DNA of 23,455 nt from Botryllus schlosseri (lineage: Eukaryota > Chordata > Ascidiacea > Stolidobranchia > Styelidae), in assembly GCA_000444245.1 (NCBI GenBank), contig ATSW01046394.1, positions 1 through 23,455 on the forward strand, read 5' to 3'. Below the pieces are notes generated by a model. That model worked only from the letters and a program-made list of their open reading frames with translations. It made no database searches and was not told the origin of the DNA. The first letter of the stretch is position 1, and every line of letters starts with the position of its first letter. A program made the position numbers and the translations under genes. Below are positions 10,701 to 18,223 of the stretch, piece after piece.

Positions 10701-13700
10701 TGTATTCAGATTTTCCAACGCCATATTCATGATGACGCTGTATCGATTGACACAATCGAGCGATGAAGATGAGTATTTCGAAGAGAGCGATAACTCTGCG
10801 GAGGACGTAGTTCACTTTCCGACATGCTTGACCGACATGATGTCCATGGACAATGATTTCCCACCGCGAGCTCACTGCTTGGTGCGGTGGTACGGATTCC
10901 GTTCGTTCGTAACGCTATCTCTCATTGCAACGGGGACCGTCGGGGGTGCCAATTTGACTAGCGAGTCAAAATGCAATCTGTTGCTGAGCTCGGCTTGTAT
11001 GGTTCTGTCGGAATCGGGCTGCGAAGTGCCGCTTTTTATTCAGATTCAACAGAACTGGAGGAAAATGTTTACAGGTGTGTCTCCTTTTCCTACAATACCT
11101 AGAGGAGGTCGAGTACTCGAAGTAGGTTTTGTTAGGGTTACCATATTTTTGAATCCGTGAAGGAGGACACTTTTAGCAGGCTGCAAAAGTTACTATATCT
11201 GACAAGAAAACCGGTGATTTTCAAATTTATGCAACTAATATCATTCGGTTGACTAATAAACAAGGTCATTTTTCCAACTCAACTCCCGAAATACTCATCT
11301 CTTGTCTATTCGGCCCACATTTCGCGTTATTGGTGGTCATTTAGGTGTTATTAGGCTAAAAATGAGGACAAATTGCTAAATAGAAGGACATTTGGGCGAA
11401 GGGAGGACATGTCTTAAAAAAGAAGGACAAATCCTCTTGAAGGAGGATGTATGGTAACCCTAGTTTTGTGTACGGTACTTATAATTTTAGACTACTGCTA
11501 CCTGATGTTTTTAAGTTTTTTTTTATGCACAACTAGGCCTAGAATGCTTACTTTTTCTCTTAATTGCGAATCACTGTTTTTTCTTGTACCGCAGTAGGCA
11601 TTTACGACAGTAGGGGTCTTCAAAAATGACTTTTTTTCTCAAATCGTACTGGCTACTTGCTAAAATTGTTAGGTTACCTAATTTAAGCCTACACACCGAA
11701 TTTGGTTCAATTCCAACCAGTGGAAGCGGAGTTATGGCCGTCGAAAAATTGGGATTTGAATAAAATAGTATTTACGGTGGGCACCACTATAATAAATAAT
11801 TAAAGAATTGGTCCCTGTAAATACTATTTTATTCATAATCCAAATTTTTCGACAACAATAACTCCGCTTTCACTGGTTGGAATTGAACCAAATTTGGTGA
11901 ACATTGTCTCTATAGACACCCTAACACTTTCATGGGGTGAACAGAAAATTTTCAAATTTTTTGTTATTTACTTTAAATAGAAACTTTCTTCTTCTGTAGT
12001 AATGCGGCTACTGGCTGGAATTGAACCAAATTTGGTGTGTAGGCTTAAATTAGGTAACCTAACAATTTTATCTAGTAGCCAGTACGATTTGAGAAAAACA
12101 GTCATTTTGAAGACCCCTATTACGACAGTGCTTCTACTTCTACTTGAGTACCAACGATGACTATTTTCACCACATCTGCCAATACTAGAAATGTTTGCCA
12201 GTTGTGTCGTCCGTAACCATTGTGAGTAATTGTGACAAGAACCTTGCGTCACTTTAACTGAATATACTTTTTGAAGTTTCATTTTGCATAAGTCGCAAAG
12301 ATGCATATTGCAATTTCGAATACGACTCCTCCGCAAGCAAATCTACTTCTGAAAACTACTTATTTGGTCAATCTCTACTTCCACTTGAAGTAGTTTTGGA
12401 AAGAGCTACTTCAACTTGAGTAGCACCGACTACTTCGAACAATTCTGGTTATAGAAGTGAAAAAAGAGGACCCCAAACTAGTAACGAATTCGCATAATCT
12501 CTACTTGAAACAATTCGTTTCCAATATACAATTGCATAATAGACTCATTTCCAAATAAACTCGACTCTCGAGTATTTTCGGTGACACTCGTCAGGGGTAG
12601 TAACCGTCAGCAACTTGTAGGGAATTGAAAAGAACATTGTATATCGACAGTGGTGTACAATGATATACAATATCACCTTCTTTTCAACTCTCTCCTAGTT
12701 GGTGAGGCTTCTTACCCCTGACAAGTGTGAGCTGAAAATATTAGGGTTTATTTCAATATCAATATATTGTTCAACTGCATATCGATAGTCTCCAATAGTC
12801 TCATCATTCCTTATTTTTGCATTTCAGGAAGATGCGTAGGCACGGGCATGCAGTGCGAATTCGAGATGGTCCACATGAAAAAGTGTCCCCCGCAATACAG
12901 ACACTTATCCGGACTTTTGCACGTCTTCAAGTCGAAGATCGGCAGAATTCAAAACTCTATCGTCATATCCGCGAGATTCACATACATCCTGTCCGATTGG
13001 GGCAGCAAGGGAGTTTGGCCCGAAGAACAGATCGACCCTGAGATAGCGGCTCAAACTTTAGACAAGCTGTTATTTGGATGTCTCGAAGACCCAGTCAGTG
13101 ATTTACATTTATCAGCTGTGTGGCCTTCAGTATACGATAACATGATAGCTGAAAATGACATTCACTCTGATTTTAATCCGTTGATAGCACCAGTGTGGGC
13201 TGTAAAAATATCATACACCGACAATCCAGAATGCTTATTAAGCAGCTATCTTCGAGATTTCCTCAAATTGATCTCGGCTACAGACACGTTCAATGGGTTA
13301 ATCACTACCGCTCAAAATGATTCGGAGCAAGATATGGGACTGGCTCTCAGTAAATTGACAGATTCTTCTCACAAAGTCAAACAAATGGTGCCTCTCATGC
13401 CTCAGCTGACTAGTGGGATATCTAAAATCGTAGAGACTGGTAAATCAGTTCGTGCTAGTAGATTGAAGCATTCTGCCCGCGTTACAACTGGTCCTGTTTC
13501 ACAAGCGATGTTGGAATTGATTATGGAGTACTTGTTTCATGAATCTGATTTGACTGAGGAAGACGAGGATGATTTTGCCCACAAATTAGAGCATCAACTG
13601 AAATCTGCCCCACCAGATAGTTTGACGTACCGTCTCGCTATCTGCCTGTGTGTGATGAATTATTGTCACGGAGGTCTGGCCGCGATAGCACAAGTTTGGC

Positions 13701-16599
13701 ACGAGTTTATTCAAGAACTGAGGTATCGGTTTGAAAACGGGGTCTTAATTGATGGTATCGAGTCGGAGAATCCTGATTTACGATGCTGTTTGCTGCATCA
13801 GAAGTTGCAGATGCTAAACTGTTGCGTTCAACACAAGAATGCGAGGGAACGGAAGCTAAGTCAGTCGTTTGATGATGATAGCATACAGTCGGAAACGTCA
13901 AAGTCGGCTGAAAGGAAGAATATCGATTCTTGCGAGATGGAAACTGCAAAAATATCCAAGTATGTTTTGAATACTTGTACTTGTTATTCTACTTTCACTT
14001 CCAGTTGGGTTATTCAGAAATAGCTACTTTTAGCTACTACCGCTTGTATAATTACTAGGGCCATTTTTATATGACCTTAAAAAATCAATAATATGACTTT
14101 ATTTTTGGGAAAATATGACTGTATATGACTTTATGTGAAAATCGTGTATTTTTACATGCAAAAAACGTCAGTCACGGAACTAAAGAGTAAAACATACGCA
14201 GCATAACAGTAATACACGTCCATTTTTTTAATTTTAAACCACTATTGTAGTACAGTTTCATGTAGTGTGGAGTCTTTGAAGTTACGATTTAGACGTAAAA
14301 TGACTTTAGTAAGGAAAATGAGCGCTCCACAGACGCTGATGTGGGTTGAGACTTCTGCAGTTTTGCATAAAGAGCTGGTGTAATGTCTTAGTAGCTCCAT
14401 AATTTGTTCCGCGTCGTTTTAGTCCAATCGCTTCTTAGTGTAATTTCTGAGCTCAAGCGGATCTTTTTCTTCTTCGTTGACTGAATTTTTGACGCTTTTT
14501 ACAATAACTCCTTCACCTTCCTATGCGTTGAGTATTTCTTCAACTTGTGGACGTCTCTCGGCATCAAATTTAGCAGAATTCACAACCAGCTACCCAAACG
14601 AGTAGCTGCCTTATTTTCTTAGTGCTTGATTGCTTCACCGTTTAAATATGTATTTTCAATTTAAAGTTTACAATGATATGACTTTATAACTAAAAAATAT
14701 GACTATATAACTTATAAAGCTGACTTACGACCTAACCAGGAAAATATGACTTTATAACTTTCTTAATATACCTCACATAGGGATGCGGTTTTTGCGTTAA
14801 AATTGATTTCACGACTTACTGATGCATAGAAAAATGGCCCTAATAATTACGTAGAAATTTATGGCATTCTACTTCAGTATGGTATGCAATTGAGCAATAT
14901 TTTCATGTTGAAATGAACCTGAATATTTTCGGGTGACACTGGTCAGGGGTTGTCAATTGTCACCAACTAGTAGTCAAGTTCTCTAGCAGTTGCTGACGAA
15001 TATCCCCCGACTATTGTCAGCCGAAAATATTCTGATTTATTTCAGTATGAATATATTATTCAATTTTATATTGAAGTTCTGTACCTCTGATACCTCTGAG
15101 AGTCACTCCTACCTGAGTAGTAACGCTGGCTACCTTGACCAGCTCGGATTATATATTATAGGAGTGAAAAAGCAAATGCGAACAACAAATGTGAAGATGT
15201 CGCTTCCACTGAGACAGAAGATGTAAAACAATCTCCAATCAAAAGTGATGATGTAACAAAGAAATCAGAAAATGTAGTTGAAGAACCAGAAAATGATTCA
15301 AAAGAGTCGACCGTTTGCGTTGAGCGTAAAGATTCATCCTCGAATTTCAAATCGAACTCGTGGCTGGATGATGTCAGTTCGATCGAGGACGAGTTTTTCG
15401 ATTGTGACGAAGGTGATCAATCTGACCTTCCCCTATCTGATAGAGATATGGATAGTGAGACTGCTCCTAGCAATGAGTCACCGGAAAACCGAGATGAATC
15501 TACACACGAACTCCAAAACGATAGCGCAACTGCAAACTATTTGGATATCCCAACAGATCATAATGTGAAACCGGACGGGCGATTAGAACCATTTGAAAAC
15601 GCAAATTTACTTCATTACGATGTCCCTCTGTATATTCCTATTACTCAAGAACCGGCTCCAGTCACAGAAGACATACTGGAAGAACAGACAAAGATTTTCT
15701 CAAGTTTGGGAGACTCTGTCGAAGGTGCTTCATTAAGACGTAAGATGCAATCGGCATCTTTGTTGTCTGACATGGAATCTTTTAAAGGCGCAAATCCAGG
15801 CTGTATCCTGGCTGATTTTGTGAGGTGGTACTCTCCTAGAGACTATGAGGTAATAAACGGAACTGGTCAGTTGTCAGACAGAATGAAATTGCCCGGAAAT
15901 TTGTGGCAGACAATGTGGGCTAATGCGAAGGCTGTACCGGCGCGTCGGCAGAAAAGATTGTTTGACGATACAAAAGAAGGAGAGAAAGTGCTACATTATT
16001 TGTCGTCTCTACGGCCGAATGAACTTGCCTTGAATTTGATGCCGATATGTTACCACGAAGCTATTGGGATTCTAGATAAAGAAAGTGCAAAAGGTCTTCC
16101 AAGTTTGGTTACCCTACGCAGCCAAATTCTGTCGCAATCATCCAAAGTATTCCAAGGCAATTACACGACCGAAAATCTGTCCAAGTTGGAAGATATTTTG
16201 CAGAAAATACAATTTACGGAGACTCTGATCGCGCGGATCAAGTCTTTGAAGCATAAGTTCAAGTATGTTACCAATATCGATGATTTTGTGCAGAGTGTTA
16301 TTGAAAATCCGGAGGTTATTTTGGAAGACGCTGCCAGCGGGGAGTTGGGGAATGTGATCAAACAGTATTTCCTCGATCAAGCCATGGCGCAGGTCACGCC
16401 GCATTATTCGACGGAGAGTGAGAGTTTTGTGAAAACTCCATCCTTTCCTGCTCCTAGAGGACGGGAGTATATACTGAGGACCACTGCGGCAAAACCTTCC
16501 GCGCAATCTCGCATATTGCCTCATAGGATGTACGCTGTTTTGATAAATGGGGAGTTTCGGTTAGCTGGAGCTTTTTCGAGCGACACTGTATTCTTTTGA
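7798..16599 (+). CDS. RAB3GAP1: Rab3 GTPase-activating protein catalytic subunit, four exons
   Basis: Exons are 7798-8012, 10710-11074, 12828-13959 and 15162-16599. The phases agree (2, 1, 2), all introns are GT-AG, and the spliced product is 1049 aa (human 981). Conserved blocks in order are EVFEITDFTTVSDWEKFI (exon 1), MDNDFPPRAHCLVRWYGF and ESKCNLLLSS (exon 2), FEMVHMKKCPPQYRHLSGLL, SAPPDSLTYRLAICLC and PDLRCCLLHQKLQMLNCC (exon 3), and SWLDDVSSIEDEFFDCDE, ITQEPAPVTEDILEEQ, FVRWYSPRDY (about 790-799, the region holding the family's catalytic Arg), PARRQKRLFDDTKEGEKVLHYL and the terminal LAGAFSSDTVFF (exon 4). The protein pairs with RAB3GAP2, promotes GTP hydrolysis by Rab3, and in vertebrates acts as an exchange factor for Rab18. 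An alternative in-frame ATG at 7828 would give a leader closer to the human one. Human RAB3GAP1 has about two dozen exons, so most introns are gone here. Confidence 0.95.
9614..10159. mobile_element. TA-flanked Tc1/mariner-like MITE (ACCGTNATTTTCC ends)
   Basis: The element is flanked by TA at 9612-9613 and 10160-10161. The left end CCGTCATTTTCCAAGTATAG mirrors the right end, which on the minus strand is CCGTTATTTTCCATGTATAG. Inside, CCCATGTGTAATACGCACCC on the left recurs as CCCATGTATAATACGCACCC on the right. The interior is richer in CG than its surroundings (GCGCACGC, GCGCGCG), which suggests origin elsewhere. The TA duplication and terminal pattern fit the widespread pogo/mariner-type MITEs. 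No transposase is present. Confidence 0.8.
10200..10474 (+). mobile_element. GGACA-family element, 3' part
   Basis: It shares AAAATACAGTTTTTCTTTCA, GGTTGACTAAAAAAA and TCAACTTTCTGGCC with the copy near 23090-23362. It then runs through repeated GAGGACA / AGGACAAATCC motifs to a terminal ATGGTAGCCCTA. The matching left terminus (TAGGGTTACCATA) is missing, so this copy looks truncated. The TAGGCC inside GGACGTAGGCCTATGG differs from other copies. Confidence 0.65.
10573..10699 (+). mobile_element. GACTCGAGTC hAT-like MITE fragment abutting exon 2
   Basis: The fragment matches the right-hand end of the complete copy at 17697-18205. It has ACTTGGTCCAGTTATTCGCA, a series of GAGTC/AAGTCGAGTC boxes, and the terminus GAGTCATTACAACCGTG at 10699 (family end CATTACAACCCTG). 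The left part is absent. Exon 2 of RAB3GAP1 starts at 10710, so the element's last base is 10 bases before the AG. The acceptor's upstream signals must lie in or beside transposon sequence. Confidence 0.75.
11133..11462 (+). mobile_element. GGACA-family MITE, complete copy
   Basis: The ends are inverted repeats: TAGGGTTACCATA at 11133 and TATGGTAACCCTA ending at 11462. The direct duplication GTTTTGT flanks it at 11126-11132 and 11463-11469, so this copy is bounded. It could be an 8-bp hAT-type duplication with one changed base. The interior has GGAGGACAC, AGGACATTTGGGCG and AAGGACAAATCCTC motifs shared with copies at about 10200, 18526, 21466 and 23090. There is no coding capacity. Confidence 0.8.
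11611..12119. mobile_element. Nested foldback element with about 115-bp inverted ends
   Basis: The left arm starts TAGGGGTCTTCAAAAATGAC at 11611. The right arm, read backwards from 12119, repeats it for about 115 bases with few differences. A perfect 9-bp direct repeat TTACGACAG flanks it at 11602-11610 and 12120-12128. A second inverted repeat lies inside: about 11700-11774 (GGTTCAATTCCAACCAGTGG onward) against 11817-11897. Long terminal repeats and a 9-bp duplication recall Mutator-like elements. The TAGGGGTCTTCAAA terminus recalls hAT, for which 8 bp plus one chance base would also fit. Confidence 0.85.
12129..12480. mobile_element. Degenerate hAT-like debris with CTTCTACTTGAGTA repeats
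   Basis: GCTTCTACTTCTACTTGAGT, CTACTTCCACTTGAAGTAGT and CTACTTCAACTTGAGTAGCA repeats mark this as a relative of the AAGTACTTCTAC elements at 2739-2879. The ends are not clear, and the flanking foldback element has cut into or abutted it at 12120. Confidence 0.5.
12524..12784. mobile_element. Foldback MITE with TGACACT(C/G)GTCAGGGG arms, copy 1
   Basis: The left arm includes GTATTTTCGGTGACACTCGT then CAGGGGTAGTAACC (12571-12605). The right arm (12690-12784) is its inverted complement, with TTACCCCTGACAAGTGTGAG then CTGAAAATATTAGGGTTTAT. The pairing extends outward to ATACAATTGCATAATA against TATTGTTCAACTGCATAT. The loop has ATTGTATATC against GATATACAAT, so almost the entire element can fold. 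It ends about 40 bases before the exon 3 acceptor. A second copy is at 14883-15071. Confidence 0.75.
14056..14842. mobile_element. hAT-like element with ATATGACT arrays, perfect 8-bp target duplication
   Basis: The ends are inverted (TAGGGCCATTTTTATATG at 14056 and, on the minus strand from 14842, TAGGGCCATTTTTCTATG). They are flanked by the perfect duplication ATAATTAC at 14048-14055 and 14843-14850, diagnostic of hAT insertion. ATATGACTTTAT-type boxes occur at least three times inside each end, all in the same orientation. The central 300 bases, read on the minus strand, contain a stretch with protein-like composition (KFDAERRPQVEEI, NSVNEEEKDPLELRNYTKK) interrupted by two stops. It may be a decayed transposase piece or captured host sequence; I could not identify it. 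Confidence 0.85.
14883..15071. mobile_element. Foldback MITE with TGACACT(C/G)GTCAGGGG arms, copy 2
   Basis: The left arm TATGCAATTGAGCAATATTT through TTCGGGTGACACTGGTCAGG pairs with the right arm, which ends CCGAAAATATTCTGATTTAT and TATTATTCAATTTTATA. The arms match the element at 12524-12784 in order and sequence, but the loop is shorter. It ends about 90 bases before the exon 4 acceptor. Confidence 0.7.
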
Positions 16600-17379
16600 T
16601 GTGTGAAATGTGAGAGCTATAAATCATATTTATGAGTCGTCGGTGAAAGTTGACCATCTGCCATCAATCTTATATTTGTTTTAGGGATGACTTCTACTAT
16701 GGTGATTATGTGTAATTGAACAAGATGAATTGTTCTATTTGAGTTTGACACAGTGTGGGTGGTGGCTGGGTGATCCAATTCTGAGTATTGAGCTTGGAGT
16801 CGAATATTTAGGTGTCATGTTTGAGGTCAGAAGGAAAATGATGCCTAACAACTAGAATGTTTTCAGTTTACATTGGAATTGAAAACCAGATTTGAAGTAG
16901 AGCTGAACTTGCAATTTAATTGAATTCAGAATTAGAAAGAGATCACAACAATTATGAAGTTCGTTCTCGTAAGCATGAGAAAGTCAAAATCCACTAGATT
17001 AGAATTACATTACCGACCTTTTGCTATAATTAGCCTAATTGTGCAAGTCTGCTATGGCCAAGCCCTTTGTGACAATTATGAGAATAGATCACTGCTTCAC
17101 ACGTTGTACGTGTCGTCAGCATCTAGTAGAGAATTCAAAAGAATATTGTATATTAACAATCACATCAAATATAACGTCACTGGTATGAAAATTCGAGTAA
17201 TCGAGGCAAACAGATGGCTTACGTTCAATGTACCATTTTTAAATTATACATGAAATTTTGCTGACACAAACTAGGTTGGCGGAATTTGATCAAAGTCGAC
17301 TCCGTGACACACAAATTCTATGAAAATAATAATATGCAAAGTTGATGGTGTGCATGAAAATAATTCTAGGTCTTCGTTT
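16600..17379 (+). other. RAB3GAP1 3' flank in a convergent spacer
   Basis: I saw no canonical AATAAA between the RAB3GAP1 stop and the TTAA MITE, so its polyadenylation site is undefined. A 99-codon open frame (16954-17253) begins with a hydrophobic stretch (FAIISLIVQVCYGQALC) and has three N-glycosylation sequons. It matches no family I know and may be chance in AT-rich DNA. Confidence 0.4.
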
Positions 17380-17683
17380 TTAAGGGGAACCGCACTCTAA
17401 ATATGATGTGGTCATATGTTTTCCACGTACTACATGAAGAAATGATGTGACTACAATGTGGAGGTTGCGTTGAGAAATCGGGTCGAGTGCAAATGAGATA
17501 TCATGCCAGTAATTTTACAACGGGTTAAGCAGTGGAGACTTCCGAAGTTCCGTGGGGATAGTCGGAATTTTCGTTCAACTGCAGTTCCTTTACGATGAAT
17601 TTCCGAAGAAAACTGTCGTGGCCAAAATATTTTTCCCGATTTCCTTGTTAATTGGAGACCACATCAGTGCAGTGCCCCTTTAA
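17380..17683. mobile_element. TTAA-flanked MITE
   Basis: TTAA at 17380-17383 and 17680-17683 bound about 296 bases whose ends are imperfect inverted repeats. The left is GGGGAACCGCACT, then ATGATGTGGTC. The right on the minus strand is AGGGGCACTGCACTGATGTG, then GTC. A TTAA duplication with GGGG-type ends suggests piggyBac- or Kolobok-type mobilisation. No coding sequence is present. Confidence 0.65.
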
Positions 17684-17696
17684 GTTCAACTTAAGT

Positions 17697-18205
17697 CAGG
17701 GTTGTAACCAAGTCACAAGTCTCCGAGTCACAAGTCAATCTCACTTTTATAGTTTTGACTCGAGTCATTTTCAATTCACCACCGAGTCATGGTATTATGA
17801 CTCGAGTCGAGTCCAAGTCATTCTGTTGGCTGCTCAGTTTCCAGTTAAAGTCTTGTTAAACCCAATTTCTATAACTCTGTTTGGTGATATCAAATGCTTC
17901 GCATTTATAATATACCAATTTCCTCACTTTTAGCAGTTTCTGGTGGAATTTTCAAGTAGCAGTATCAATTGACGAAATCCCAATAGTATGGTTACTTTAC
18001 TTTTCTTCAAAATTACAATGACGGGCTCGGCCGTCCGAGTCTCGAGTCATATGACTTGGTTCGAGTCATGCGCAATGAGGCGAGTCCAAGTCAAGTCAAT
18101 ACACAAATTGGCTCGAGTCGAGTCATTTCAGTATTTTGAGAAAATGACTCGAGTTAAGTCGAGTCATCAGATAATTGTGACTTGAGTCGAGTCATTACAA
18201 CCCTG
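17697..18205 (+). mobile_element. GACTCGAGTC-array hAT-like MITE, complete copy 1
   Basis: The ends are CAGGGTTGTAAC at 17697 and CATTACAACCCTG ending at 18205. The flanking 8-bp duplication is ACTTAAGT (17689-17696) and ACTTGAGT (18206-18213), differing at one base. Both ends are packed with palindromic ACTCGAGT boxes and GAGTC half-sites, presumably transposase-binding sites. The middle 200 bases are unique AT-rich sequence beginning near GCTCAGTTTCCAGTTAAAGT. It sits 18 bases beyond the TRUB2 stop codon, so it lies in that gene's 3' UTR or terminator region. Confidence 0.88.
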
Positions 18206-18223
18206 ACTTGAGTACATGATAAC

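Larger units (their letters stand above)
8013..10709 (+). other. RAB3GAP1 intron 1
   Basis: The donor is AG|GTTGGT at 8012/8013 and the acceptor is ATTCAG at 10709. Splicing joins AG to A to make an Arg codon, followed by FSNAIF, which aligns with human SFADFKF. The first 1.6 kb is unremarkable AT-rich DNA with a small inverted repeat (9306-9352, CCACAGGTTGAACACT against AGTGGTTCAACCTGTGG). The last 1.1 kb is a row of transposons (9614-10159, about 10200-10474, 10573-10699). A 110-codon open stretch at 8329-8661 shows no family features. Confidence 0.85.
11075..12827 (+). other. RAB3GAP1 intron 2, mostly transposons
   Basis: The donor is ACAG|GTGTGT at 11074/11075 and the acceptor is TTTTTGCATTTCAG at 12827. 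Four elements (11133-11462, 11611-12119, about 12129-12480, 12524-12784) fill roughly 80% of its 1753 bases. Only short unassigned stretches remain between them. Confidence 0.9.
13960..15161 (+). other. RAB3GAP1 intron 3, mostly transposons
   Basis: The donor is CCAA|GTATGT at 13959/13960 and the acceptor is TATATTATAG at 15161. The split codon AA|G gives Lys and keeps the frame through SEKANANNKCEDV. An hAT element (14056-14842) and a foldback MITE (14883-15071) make up about 80% of the 1202 bases. Confidence 0.9.
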
